Source of the DNA: Sorex araneus
Lineage: Eukaryota; Chordata; Mammalia; Eulipotyphla; Soricidae
Direction: 5' to 3'
NCBI RefSeq assembly: GCF_027595985.1
Contig: NC_073307.1
Location: 52,333,088-52,397,087 of the forward strand
Length of the DNA stretch: 64,000 nucleotides
Part shown: piece after piece, positions 20,065 through 30,650 of the stretch
How positions within the stretch are numbered: the stretch's first letter is position 1
How the letters are laid out: each line of letters opens with the position of its first letter
Position numbers and translations under genes: made by a program
The notes under the pieces: model-generated
What the model saw: the letters and a program-made list of their open reading frames with translations, nothing else
Databases searched by the model: none
What the model was told of the DNA's origin: nothing

Positions 20065-21114
20065 AAAGGAGAGCAGCTGGAAGCATTCAATGGAGGACAA
20101 GTAAAGAAGGTAAATCATTTCCTATAGGTGACCCCAGGTCCTTTGCACTGACCAGACATAGGCTTCCTCTTGCTTCTTTGGTCACTAGCCAGGTTCCGGT
20201 GTAGATGGCCTTCTCTGTCCCTTACAGTGAAGCAGGAGAACTGGGGGATTTTTGCACGGGCTGGTGCTCCTAACCAACAGTCCACAAAAATTCTGCCCAT
20301 TCAGAGAGGTCCCAGGACCTCCCATTCCTGGAGCAGAAAAAGCGGCTCATGGGTTAAGCTGACAGTCCCATGGTCTGCAGAGGCCAGACCTCAGACGCCC
20401 TACACAGGCTGGCATGACCTCCAACAAGGCAGCCTGATAATCTCTCTTGGATATTGGAACAGGAATCAGACCCCAGAAAGACCCACCTCGTTCAAAGGAC
20501 TGTAAGTTTTTAATCCCTTTGGATGAGCGGATCAAAGGCGTCTCATGAAAAACCAGTCACCTCGCTCTGTGAGAAGGACACAGACGGGGGTGAGGGAGCC
20601 TTTGACTGGGGGTCCCCTGTGAGTCTGGCTCATAACTAGTTCTTCCTTGGCACAGCCTGCTCTGTGCCCTCCATGCAAATGAATGCCTGAACCCACAGGG
20701 ACCTTCGCGATTTGATTTTTTTTTCCTAATTCAGTCGTTATTTAAATAAGTCCGTGAACAACCTACTTAAGCAGATGAGATAAGATTCACAGGGATCAAA
20801 CCGGAAGGCAAGGAAATGTAAACTATTTCGTTCATGGGAATGTGCCGTATCTCAGGGCATCCTGTGACACCCGGAACACCAGAGCACTGTGTGTTCCAAG
20901 AGCCTCCACGATGCAGTGCTCCAGCATCGTGCTCGTGTTTTTCCTGTCCCTGGGCAGTGCTGGGGAGATCTAATCCCCCTCCTCTGTGAAGTTCTTTGGA
21001 GCCCTGCTCAGACCCTGCCACGCCAGGACACCCAGGGCACCCCAGTGACTCTCGGGAATCACCCAGAAGTGCCTGCGGGACCCTGTGGCACCAGGGATCA
21101 CACTGGGTCCTTGG
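20065..21114. other. Unique sequence
   Basis: About 1 kb with no clear repeat. 20700-20770 is AT-rich (cagtcgttatttaaataag). No coding exon recognised. Confidence 0.3.
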
Positions 21115-21260
21115 TGCCTGAGAAAAAGTAAAGCAGAGAGGGCACTTGCCTTACACAAGGCGGGGTCCATCCCCGGCATCCCAGAAGGTCCCTGAGCACA
21201 GAATCAGGCGTCAGCCCTGAGCACTGCCGGGGGCAGCCCCAAACCAAAGCAAACAAAATG
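21115..21260 (+). mobile_element. SINE-A, 5'-damaged
   Basis: aaagcagagagggcacttgcc, catcccagaaggtccctgag, cagccctgagcactgccggg, tail cccaaaccaaagcaaac. Confidence 0.75.
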
Positions 21261-21433
21261 TGGGTCTGAGCATGGGAGGCAAAACCCTTCATTCAGGACT
21301 ATCCTTCTGGCCCCCCAAAATACAATCTTTGAAAAGGCGGTGACTTTTCACCAGGAACAAGAGGGTTGGGGGTGAAGGGTGCTGAAAACCACTGGGAGAT
21401 TTTGCCACTGATGAAGTTGGAAAGCAAGAGAAT

Positions 21434-21520
21434 GGGGGGTGGGGGGAGATGGGGGAAACGGTTCAGGGTTAAGTCTCTTGTCTTACATGCAGCCAGCTCA
21501 TTGGGTCTCAACCCCATTTG
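21434..21520 (+). mobile_element. tRNA-SINE head fragment
   Basis: cttgtcttacatgcagccag then ttgggtctcaaccccatttg resembles a SINE head with B box. The A-box part is weak. Confidence 0.4.
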
Positions 21521-21545
21521 TTGCCATGAAAACCACAACCTTATT

Positions 21546-21690
21546 GAGTAAGGGTTGGGGGGCAGTCACACCCAGCAGTATTCAGGGGTTCCTTCTGGCT
21601 CTGCATTCAAGGGTCACTTCTGGTGAGGCTCAGTGGGCCGCATGGAATGCCGGGGATCGAACCCTGGTTGGCAGCATGTAAAGCAAGAAA
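21546..21690 (-). mobile_element. SINE-A, reverse
   Basis: gggggcagtcacacccagcag, ggttccttctggctctgcat, B box gggatcgaaccctgg. The head end is overrun by the TC array. Confidence 0.82.
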
Positions 21691-21699
21691 CTTTCCCTC

Positions 21700-21700
21700 T

Positions 21701-21763
<63 letters not shown>

Positions 21764-21913
21764 CGCTCGCTCGCTTGCTCTCTCTTTCTCTTTCTCTCTC
21801 TCTCACTCACTCGCTCTCTCTCTCTGTCTCTCTCTCCGTCTCTGTCTCTCTCTGTCTCTCTCTCTCTCTGTCTCTCTCTCTCTCTGTCTCTCTCTGTCTC
21901 TCTCTCTCTCTCC
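21700..21913. repeat. (TC)n with gctc and gtctctc variants
   Basis: Pure TC to about 21760, then gctcgctcgctcgct, then ctctctgtctctc units: at least three sub-arrays. Confidence 0.95.
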
Positions 21914-22179
21914 TTCCAGCCCAGAAGCTATCATTTTCCCACCCAAACTGATCATGCTGCCTCAGTGTTTGCTCGGTGGAGGCCTGACCGAGCTCATGCC
22001 AGACTCCAGGGCCTCTGCTCATGGCCCACCCTCTAGTTGCTGGGCACTGAGACCAGCAAGCCTTTCCACGCTGCTGCCACTTTAATAATAAAAAAAAATC
22101 ATTTCATATTCATAAGGCTAAGTCCTCCTTAATGATTTTCTTCTTGGGTGAGCTGCTCTTGATTTATGTAGTGAATTCT
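21914..22179. other. Unique sequence
   Basis: Nothing recognised; it has an aataataaaaaaaa run near 22085. Confidence 0.3.
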
Positions 22180-22332
22180 TCTCCCAACATTGCTCGGGGC
22201 TGACTCTTAGCTCTGTGCTCAGTGATCACTCCTGGCAAGGCTTGGGGGATACTATGTGGAGTCAAGGATTGAACCTAGGTTGGCTGCATGCAAGGCAAGT
22301 GTCCTTCCCTCTGTACTATTGCTCCTGTCCCT
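22180..22332 (-). mobile_element. SINE-A, reverse
   Basis: ctctgtgctcagtgatcactc, caaggattgaacctagg (B box), ccttccctctgtactattgc. The tail end is degraded. Confidence 0.8.
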
Positions 22333-22558
22333 TACTTCCATTTGTTTGTTTGTTCAAATAAAACTGGCTTATTCAGGTTATTTATTCTTCTGGAATAACA
22401 ATATTTTATATTTTCTGGGGGGAAAAGAATCATTTCATGTCCCGAGAAGGTCCATTTTTTCTATTTATATGGAGACACCCAGATATTTCTACCTCCGGCA
22501 CTTTTGTGATACCATGTATCAATCCTAATTTTATTTATGCTACCTATTTTGTTGTCTC

Positions 22559-22802
22559 TGGGCCTGGAATGATAGCACAGCAGGTAGGGCATTCATCTTG
22601 CATGCGGCTGACCCGGGTTCGATTCCCCCACCCCTCTTAGAGAGCCCGGCAAGCTACTGAAAGTATCTCACCCGCACAGCAGAGCCTGGCAAGCTACCCA
22701 TGGTGTATTCAATATGTCAAAAACAGTAACAAGTCTCACAATGGAGACGTTACTGGTGTCCGCTCGAGCAAATCGATGAACTATGGGATAACAGTGACAG
22801 TG
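22559..22802 (+). mobile_element. SINE-B, full length with 13-bp TSD
   Basis: tgggcctggaatgatagcac head, perfect B box gggttcgattccc, tail ataacagtgacagtg. TSD attttgttgtctc at 22546-22558 and 22803-22815. Confidence 0.93.
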
Positions 22803-22942
22803 ATTTTGTTGTCTCAGAGAACATATTCAAGGCATGTCTGGAAAGATTTTCTTATAAAAATAATTTTCAATTTACTTTTCTATTTGCCATGGATTCTACT
22901 CTTTACCAATGTTGCTTCTTAATTATTAGATTTATGTATTTT

Positions 22943-23116
22943 CCTTTTTTTTGCGTTTTGGGTCAGACCTGGTGATGCACAAGGGTCATTTCTGTCTCTG
23001 CATTCAGAAATTATCCCTGGCAGTGCTCAGGGGACCCTATGGGATGCTGGGAATCAAACCTGAGACAGCCACAAGCAAGGCAAATGCCCTAGCCACTGTG
23101 CTATCGCTCCAGCCCC
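22943..23116 (-). mobile_element. SINE-A, reverse
   Basis: ttttgggtcagacctggtg to gtgctatcgctccagcccc, with a reversed B box (gggaatcaaacctg). Possible 8-bp TSD gtattttc at 22936-22943 and 23118-23125. Confidence 0.86.
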
Positions 23117-23125
23117 AGTATTTTC

Positions 23126-23682
23126 TTGAGCTGAATGATGAGCTCACTTCATTTACTTTTAACTTACTAATGCTATGAATTTGCTTTGAACTACAGATTT
23201 GGAAGCATCTCATACCTTTTATGTGTTTTATCCCATTTGTTGCTTATAAAATAATTGTCATATTTTTGTTGCTTATAAAATAATTGTCATATTTGAAATA
23301 ATTGTCATAATTTCTTTCCTGACCTGCAGTAGGAACATACATTAAAATTTCTAAACAAGTTGATTTAAATTTTCTTATTCCAGTTAGACCTGTGTGTAGA
23401 AGGGCTCTTTTTAATGACTGAATGGAAGATTATTTTAATTCAATTTTTCAACATATGTATAAAAATAAACTATTTTTAAAAAATTAACAGGGTTTTTGGA
23501 AAAAAGTACAAACTTTTTCCCCTCTAAGCCTGGATGGGGGTAAGTAACAAGAAGTAATTAAGATGGTGACTGGTTTGAATGGATACTTATGTATGTTATT
23601 TCTTTAAACTTCTCAAATAAAAGTTCTCTGTAATTTAAGAATTGGTGGTGAGTGTGATACATGTTTTGTTGCTTTCACAAAC
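23126..23682. other. AT-rich unique sequence
   Basis: A 23-bp-scale local duplication (ttgcttataaaataattgtc, twice at about 23241-23290) is present. No gene. Confidence 0.4.
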
Positions 23683-23696
23683 GTATCTAAACTTTG

Positions 23697-23870
23697 GGGA
23701 TGGAGCAATAGTACAGTGGGTAGGGCGTTTGCCTTACATGCGGCTGACCTGAGTTCTATTCCCAGCATCCCATGTGGTCCCCCAAGTACCGCCAGGAGTA
23801 ATTCCTGAGTGCAGAGCCAGGAGTAACCCCTACGCATAGCTGAGTGTGACTCAAAAAGAAAAAAAAAAAA
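23697..23870 (+). mobile_element. SINE-A with 14-bp TSD
   Basis: gggatggagcaatagtacag to gtgactcaaaaag plus A11. TSD gtatctaaactttg at 23683-23696 and 23871-23884. Confidence 0.93.
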
Positions 23871-23884
23871 GTATCTAAACTTTG

Positions 23885-24544
23885 CTAAACGAAATTACCC
23901 TTTGCTAAAGTAGGTCTAGAAAGAAACCGGCCTCATTCACACCACTTCCATCTCGTGGCCAGTCTCAGAATTGCATGTTCAGAGAAGGGTCTTGAACCCA
24001 AATTAACATTTGTAGCTCTCAGGGTCTTCCAGATGGAACCTGATTCCATCAGTGGAAATGTCCCTGGTAGCACATTAAGAAAACATTTTGCTGCATTAGG
24101 ATAGTGGTTATGTGAGCTGGTCATGTTGTATTAGACAGAAGCGTGTCTAACCCTAAAATTCCTGAGCACTGCTGGTTGCTGCTGCAGTGCAGTTCAAAAG
24201 CGTCCAAAAGCAGTTCAAAAGCACCTCCGTTAGACTAACTGGACCATCTGTGGTGTCACACTTTAGATCATTCATCTAGATTTCAGCAAACTTCTTTGTC
24301 CACTTCCCTCTGATCTCCACCGCCCGCCCCCTCCTGTGTTTGGTAGCGAGACACCTTTGGCAAAGCCTATGACAGCTTCAAGGTTCCATGAAGTGAGGAG
24401 TCGTGAGGGCAACTGCAAGCTTTCATCCCACAGGGGCAGCCAAGGAACTAGATACTAATTTCCCATGTGCCAGACAGGTGGGGGCAGTCTATGTAAACAT
24501 CCCCTTTAGGAAAAGGAGAACAACAAAATATTTTTCTGTGTCTG
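23885..24544. other. Unique sequence
   Basis: A small duplication (agcgtccaaaagcagttcaa) lies near 24195-24225. No gene recognised. Confidence 0.3.
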
Positions 24545-24751
24545 TTCGGGGAAGGGTCTCCCAAGCGGCACTCGGGGAGCCTGGGGGGCTCCGCCTCCAT
24601 ATATTCCGGCTGGTGCTGCTTGAGTCCAGCCATGCTGGAGACCACCAGGGCCATCCCTGGTACTCCGGGACCAGGAGACACCAGCTACCAAAGCTGGGCC
24701 TTCTGCAGGCCAGGCATGTGCTCTAGCCCTTGGAGTTGTCTCCCCTGTCCC
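24545..24751 (-). mobile_element. SINE-C, reverse
   Basis: Reversed head: gcatgtgctctagcccttgg then gagttgtctcccctgtccc. Body ggctccgcctccatatattcc is unlike A or B. It matches 40683-40895 in opposite orientation. Confidence 0.6.
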
Positions 24752-24939
24752 TGAAAAGAATGTCTTGGTTAGAAAACCAGAGGGGAAAGTGCTTTGGACT
24801 AGCGCTGGCTTGGATATCTGGCTGAGAGAGTGGCTCTAGCATTTAGTACTAGTTGACCCGTACACTTAGCTTCACCACCTGCAACGAAGGTTTGATTCGT
24901 TCTCTCCACCCGGTAACATCTCACCACTGTGCTACCATG

Positions 24940-25116
24940 TTTGTTTTTTATCGGGGTGGGAGGCACACTTGGGTGGTACTCAGGGTTTACTCCTGGCTCT
25001 GTGCTCAGGGACCCTCCTGGCAGGGTTCTGGGGACCCTGTGAGCGTCAGAAAACAAACCAGGATCAGTTGTGTGCAAGACAAGCCTGCTACCCACTGTGG
25101 TATCTCTCCAGTCCCC
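24940..25116 (-). mobile_element. SINE-A, reverse
   Basis: ggtactcagggtttactcctg, tgtgctcagggaccctcctgg, head end cactgtggtatctctccag. The B box is damaged (caaaccaggatc). Confidence 0.8.
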
Positions 25117-25361
25117 TAATCATTATTGCTAACTTTTGAGCTAAAAGAGTATTCCTTATACTATCAAGTCTGTGGGCACAGAGCCATCCGATATTTTCTC
25201 TCATGGATCCCAAAACCACTGGTTTTATTCTTGTAAATACTTCCAAAGAATGAGAAGCTGTTTGCCAAGCTAACACTTACCAGACAAGAGAGAGTTCTCC
25301 ACTGGCTAAGCCTTGACTTGCTCTTGTGTGCCTTCAATACACTCTTCTAAAGGAGCAGAAT
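25117..25361. other. Unique sequence
   Basis: Nothing recognised. Confidence 0.3.
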
Positions 25362-25462
25362 TTGGCCTGGAGGGTTAAAGTCCCGGGCTGGTTTGTATGT
25401 TTTGTATATGAGAGACCCGGGTTCAATCTCCAACACCACATGGTCCCTCCAGCACTGAGCTC
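25362..25462 (+). mobile_element. SINE-A/C head fragment
   Basis: ttggcctggagggttaaagt, then agacccgggttcaatctcc (B box) and accacatggtccctcc. The 3' half is missing. Confidence 0.6.
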
Positions 25463-25480
25463 CAGAAATTAGCCTTCAAT

Positions 25481-25650
25481 GGGCTGGAGTGATAGCACAG
25501 CGGGGTAGGGCGTTTGCCTTGCACGCGGCCGACCCGGGTTCGATTCCCAGCATCCTATATGGTCCCCTGAGCACCACCAGGGGTGATTTCTGAGTGCAGA
25601 GCCAAGAGTAACCCCTGTGCAACGCCAGGTGTCACCAAAAAAAAAAAAAG
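25481..25650 (+). mobile_element. SINE-A, near-consensus, with TSD
   Basis: A textbook copy: gggctggagtgatagcacag (A box), gacccgggttcgattcccag (B box), A13 tail. TSD cagaaattagcctt at 25463-25476 and 25651-25664, followed by a few less similar bases. Among the youngest SINE-A copies here. Confidence 0.94.
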
Positions 25651-25664
25651 CAGAAATTAGCCTT

Positions 25665-26254
25665 TAAGAACTGACCAGTATGGTCCTCAAAGAAAACAAA
25701 CAACTAAAACATGAGGAACCCCCATCTTTTTGACACCTGTAGATGATACCAAACAACAATAACAACAAATATATGCATTTTGTGTATACATATATAACTA
25801 TTTCATGGACCATTAAGTTGAAAAATAAGAGTAGGTTGTGGATTTTCTTTAAAATCTAATATAAAATGACAGTTTTATCTGTGCTTGCCCATGAGTGAGG
25901 CAACAATAATGCTTTCCCTGGAGTGGGAGAAAACTTCCACAGAGCACCAATGGTCCACGGGCTGGTCACAGAAATCCACTAACATCAACAAAGATAAGAA
26001 TCACAAGAGTCGGTGCTATCTTATACTTGGATCTTGGAATCTAGATTCCAAAGTTGAAAAACATATATATGTAAATGGGAATTGACATTTTTATGTTGTA
26101 TTAAATGGTTTTCATTTTCTTATTAACATAGGTCAAGATCATATAGCAATAACAAATTGGCTCTTACTGATTTCGTTTCTGAACATTCTATTTGCTAGTT
26201 CTTAAAGTTTGGTTGGAATAAACAATAGAAAGTAAATAAAGTAAATTTTTTATG
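25665..26254. other. AT-rich unique sequence
   Basis: Single-copy in the window; no gene recognised. Confidence 0.3.
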
Positions 26255-26491
26255 TATGGCACAGCGGGTAGGGTGTTTGCCTTGCACGCGGCTGACCCGG
26301 GTTCGAGTCCTTTATCCCTCTCGGAGAGCCCAGCAAGCTATCAATAGTATCCGGCTCTCACAGCTGAGCCTGGCAAGCTCCCCGTGGTGTATTCAATATG
26401 CCAAAAACTGTAACAACAAGTCTCACGATGGGGACGTTACTGGTGCCCGCTCAAGCAAATGGATGAACAACGAGAGGACAGTGCTACAGTG
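26255..26491 (+). mobile_element. SINE-B, lacking the first ~20 bp
   Basis: It starts within the A box (tggcacagcgggtagggtg). B box gggttcgagtcc; an extra aac before aagtctcacgatgg; tail ggacagtgctacagtg. Confidence 0.88.
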
Positions 26492-26504
26492 CTCCCATTA
26501 GGGA

Positions 26505-26660
26505 ACAGGTTGAGGTTGGGAGGGAAACTGGAGATAGTGGTGGAAGGAAGATCACTCTGGTGCTGTTGGAACGCCAACTGCTTAAGACAACTGTATAATG
26601 AACAACTTTGTAAATTATGGTATTTTTAATAAAAATCTATTTTAAAAAAAAGAAAAGAAA
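26505..26660 (+). mobile_element. L1 3'-terminal fragment
   Basis: gggagggaaactggagatag, gtgctgttggaacgcc, gaacaactttgtaaattatgg and aataaaaatctattttaaaa. It directly follows the SINE-B. Confidence 0.75.
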
Positions 26661-27420
26661 AGGGGCAGGTACCACAGTATAAGGGATGAGAAAAGAGGTT
26701 AAAAGAACAGAAACAAACTGTAATAACATTCACATAGAAAACAACAAGAAATTATTTTATCTCAAAAAAAAAAAATCAGTACTATCACTCCAAGCAGAAT
26801 GAAAGCCTTAGAGTAGGAAAATTAAAAGGCAGATTTCTCATTGTTTTCAAGTGGCCCCTTTTTATCTGAGTGAGTATTTTGAATCTGTGAGGGTGGGAAT
26901 TCAGTTCAGAGATAAGCAAAGTAAAACTGAGACCCATCTGAGATCAAATGAGTTCCTTTGAAATGATACGATGACACAAGGGGGAAAACAACAACAACAC
27001 CGAAATCCATCCAGGGTGGTCCCCTGTGGGGTGGCCTGCCCCAGCCCAGGGGCCCCCCAACCTCACAGAGTTCTCAGCATGCATCTGCACATGAGCCAAG
27101 CACCTACCAACTGCACCAAGAGGCAGCCGCCTGTCCGCTCTGGGCCTCCAAGCCTTCCTCCCTCCAGAGGCGGGGGCATGGGGCTGTACCCGCCACCCGA
27201 TGACCTCGGGGATGGGACCAGGACCAGGACAGGCCCGAGAGCTCTGGCCCTGCCTTGGCCAGCCTGGGGAGGCTGCCGAGAGCCGGCAGGAAAAGCATGA
27301 GAGACAGCAGGACGTCCCTAAGGACGGGCGGCCTGGAGGGGGAGGGCGCAGCTCCAAGATCTGAGCTGGCCCAGAGCTGGCACAAAACTGAGGGGCTCCC
27401 CGCACTCTCAGGGAGGCCTG
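26661..27420. other. Unique, GC-rich at 27000-27420
   Basis: GC-rich but with few CpG, so not a convincing CpG island. Open frames on both strands here reflect base composition. Confidence 0.3.
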
Positions 27421-27625
27421 CCAGTGCCCTCCTCCTCCGCCTTCTCCTCCTCCTCCTCCTCCTCCTCCTCCTCCTCCTCACCTTCCTCTTTTTCCTCATC
27501 TCCCTCTTCCATCTTCTCTTCCTCACCATCACTCCCTCCTCCCTCCTTCTCCTCCTCCTTCTCCTCCTCCTCTTCTTCCTCCTCCACTTCCTCCTCCTCC
27601 TCTTCCTCCTCCTCCATTCTCCAGT
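27421..27625. repeat. (CTC/TCC)n microsatellite
   Basis: Twelve or more tcc units in the 5' part, with cttctcctcc variants after. It encodes poly-Ser, Leu or Glu in different frames, none meaningful. Confidence 0.93.
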
Positions 27626-27846
27626 AACTCCAAATCTTTCCCCATTGAGCGAACAGGCACCGCAAACCAAACAACATATGGACAGAGGCGCATGTGGAAT
27701 TTTCAACCCGCCTGCAGAAACGTGTCGTGGCAACGCGTCACTTTCCCAGTTAGACTGGTGGAGTCTCAGAGAAAAGCGAGCAGCTCTGGGAGCCTGGACA
27801 ACGAAACCAGAACCATTTTCTTAAAAAAAAAAGTATAATGTACGTA
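27626..27846. other. Unique spacer
   Basis: Nothing recognised. Confidence 0.3.
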
Positions 27847-28006
27847 GGCTGGCGAAACAGGGCAGCAGGGTGGGCACTTGCCTTGCACACGAATGACCCA
27901 GGTTTGATCCCCAGCATCGCATAGAGTCTACCGAGCACTGCCAGGAGTGATTTCTGAGCACCGAGTCAGGAGTCAGCCCTGATCATCGCCGGGTGTGACC
28001 CCCAAA
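27847..28006 (+). mobile_element. SINE-A
   Basis: ggctggcgaaacagggcagc head, B box caggtttgatcccc, gagtgatttctgagcaccg, gccgggtgtgacccccaaac with no A tail. Confidence 0.84.
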
Positions 28007-28580
28007 CTATATACATATACAGTTAGGCTGGTTGGAGACTCATTCAAGCTGGGGTTGGGGAGTTCCCAGTGAAAAGGGGGCGTAGCTGCCCCCTTACACA
28101 CAGGCTGGCTCCAAGAACCTATCAGGGGCCCTGAGCTCCCCACCCTCCTGCAGGCCCCATCAACGAAAACAAATCCCACGGGTTTGTCTGCTGCTGGAGG
28201 GGCAGTGGGACCACAGCCTGCATTTTTACATACAGCTGCTCAAGTGATTCTCATGGAAATTTCTAGGTGAAGCCGCCCACCGTGGGTCTGTTACTGGGGT
28301 ACATATGCCGACACCATTGAGTCAGACAGAAGATCAGAAGGTCCTCTTGTTCCCTCCGACGCCTTTCTGAGGGGCCTGGAGCAGCGAGGCTGTGGGCAGG
28401 ACGAGTGGGTTACACTTAGCCCCGTGGCCCAAACACCCACTGCCCCTACCCCCCACCCCATCACCCAAAGGCGGGGAGTCTGTGAAATCAGCAGAAACAT
28501 CTCAGGGAAAAGGGAAAATTAACAACTTTGGATGAAAAGCAATGCTCAGAGGAGGAGAGTCAGAAGACTCACCCTGATAC
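28007..28580. other. Unique sequence
   Basis: No repeat or gene recognised. From here to 36081 there is no SINE. Confidence 0.3.
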
Positions 28581-28650
28581 ACACATACACACACACACAC
28601 ACACACATATAAATATATTAATATATGTATGTATATATATATAATAGTAT
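28581..28650. repeat. (CA)n then (TA)n
   Basis: acacacacacacacacacac at about 28585-28607, followed by tatatatgtatgtatatata. Confidence 0.88.
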
Positions 28651-29175
28651 GAGACTGATACCCAAGGCCAGGAAAAACGGAGACCAGGAGGACTAGTCCA
28701 TGGTTTGGAAACTGCCACAAATGTGTGGGGGACGAAGGGCAGTTAGCATAAAGAAGGGACCAGTCTGACAATAATAGTCGGAAATGATCACTCTGAACAG
28801 GAACTGAGTGTTGAAAGTAGAGGGACAAATATGATAATCTTTCAGTGTCTATATTGCAAACCAGAATGCCCAAAAGGAGAGAGAGAGAGAGAGGGAGAGA
28901 GAGACAGACAGACAGAGACAGAGACAGAGAGAGAGGCAGGCTGGGGAGTGGTAGTGGGACACTAGGCAGAGAGACAGAGAGAGACAGAAAGAAAGAGACA
29001 GAGAGGCAGAGAGAGGCAGAGAGAGAGACAGAGAGAGAGGCAGGCTGGGAGTGGAGTGGGAGAGGGAAGCGGGTGCTGGGAAGTGTGCAGTGGTGGAGGG
29101 AAGGGTATTGAAACCCAACAGGAACCACTTTGTAATGGTCAATCTCACAGTGATTCAATTTTTAAAAATTTTTAA
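28651..29175 (+). mobile_element. L1 3'UTR fragment with expanded purine tract
   Basis: gagactgatacccaaggcc, gaacaggaactgagtgttg, gcaaaccagaatgcccaaaa, then a G/A/C-rich expansion at 28877-29045, and ttgaaacccaacaggaacc to cacagtgattc. The expansion is gagaca/gaca-type repeats with one internal duplication containing aggcaggctggg (about 28934 and 29037). Confidence 0.86.
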
Positions 29176-30162
29176 AAAGAAAACCAAAACTCCCTGAGTT
29201 CACCAGGTCCCTCAGGAGATGCTGATGATGGGGGCTGGTGCACGTGAAGGCCAGCAGCACCCCCTGCCCCCCCTGCCCCCAGAAGCCCCCAACTTGATCT
29301 CACTGGTGAAGACTCCAACTCCATCAGCCTCACTTCATGTCATGACAGGTGACATCCTCAGGGTCGGGGGGAGGGCGGGGGGGGGAGGGAGGGCAGCACT
29401 TGGAAACTAGGGAGCAGGACTCATCCCCCAGCCCCCAACCCCGCAGGAGCCACCTAGCCATGGAGATGGACACTCTAGGGTCCCAGGCCTGAGACAATCA
29501 CAGCTTCTGGGGGGACGCAGAGGCAAAGCCACAGAACCCCAGTCCAGGGGAGTCTGTTGACACCGTCTGGAGATGAGTCGCCTTTATCCCTCATTGCGTC
29601 CAAAAATATAGATAAATTAATAAATAAAGTGTGTGTGTGAGGGGAAACCATGTGTCACCTCGGCCCGAGCAGCTCAGGACGGCAGAGGGAGAGAAGAAAT
29701 ATTACAGAGACAGAGGGAGCCACACGAAGGACAGTGACCTTCCCCGGCACTACCTATAACCAATCTCATCAAATTAAAGCACTGTATATTTTCCTTAATA
29801 ATCTCTGATTAAGCTGGGGCTGTGGTGGACACGGTCCCCTGTCATTGCTATGCAGCGGGGTGTCTGCTTAGCACCAGCAAAGCGTTGGGGAATAAGTGAG
29901 CAAAATGCTTTAATTTGATAGGGTTAGAATCCTGCAGGCACCGGGGTGAGAGGTCCCCAACAGCTCAGCTCACACTGAATATGCAGAAATAAAAAAGTAA
30001 ATTGCTTACATCTGCTGCCGGCAGCCGGGAGAATGAGCTGATTGGCCGGGCTGAGAGTTCTCCTCCTCTTTCGGGTTAGCGAGAGGGTTTCAGAGCATCA
30101 AAAGCTTGTAATTGGAGTAATTCTGAATTAATGGACATGCACACAGTCCCGCGTGAACGCGT
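29176..30162. other. Transposon-free sequence, candidate regulatory
   Basis: Single-copy. 29760-30130 is AT-rich with dense homeodomain-type words (aatctctgattaagc, tgctttaatttgatagg, cttgtaattggagtaattc) next to gctgattggccggg, an inverted-CCAAT-type motif. Candidate enhancer by composition only. Confidence 0.4.
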
Positions 30163-30163
30163 A

Positions 30164-30213
<50 letters not shown>

Positions 30214-30222
30214 ACACACACA
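30163..30222. repeat. (CA)n microsatellite
   Basis: About 60 bp of CA with one ctca interruption. Confidence 0.93.
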
Positions 30223-30586
30223 TTTTGAGGCAGCTGTTTTGCAGAAGCCTGCCTGTTTAGGAATGCTTCCAGCTTGCAAAGCAATTTGAAAAAAAAAAAG
30301 AAAACAGAAAAGAATCTCCCCCCACACACACCTCCCCCTCCCCCCTTCCCCTCCCTGCAGGGACTCCTAACTCCAGGGCTTAAATGTGAGGACAGGTAAC
30401 AAGCAGGACTGTTCTTATCTCCTCTCCTTCCGCCACCCCTCCACCTTGGAGCTATCAGACCCCGGCATCTCCCGGCCCACCGGGAGGGTCTTCCAGAAAC
30501 TGTCCCTCCAGTCCCCCTTTCATGCATAAAAAGATGCCTCCTCCGATTCTTCACCACTGACACAGAAAGGCCCAGCTCGCACACGC
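30223..30586. other. Unique sequence
   Basis: Starts AT-rich with an A10 run, then C-rich. No gene. Confidence 0.3.
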
Positions 30587-30588
30587 GT

Positions 30589-30648
<60 letters not shown>
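30587..30648. repeat. (CT)n microsatellite
   Basis: About 31 perfect CT units. Confidence 0.95.

Positions 30649-30650
<2 letters not shown>

Noticed and set aside
25481..25650. tRNA gene call because of good A and B boxes
   Set aside because: The boxes belong to a SINE head with a SINE body, tail and TSD; no tRNA cloverleaf end is present.
26990..27420. CpG island or promoter
   Set aside because: High GC but CpG dinucleotides are too few and no exon or TATA/Inr context is visible.
27104..27824. Arg/Glu- or Leu-rich frames of 189-209 codons
   Set aside because: Created by the (TCC)n microsatellite and GC-rich flanks; no domain.
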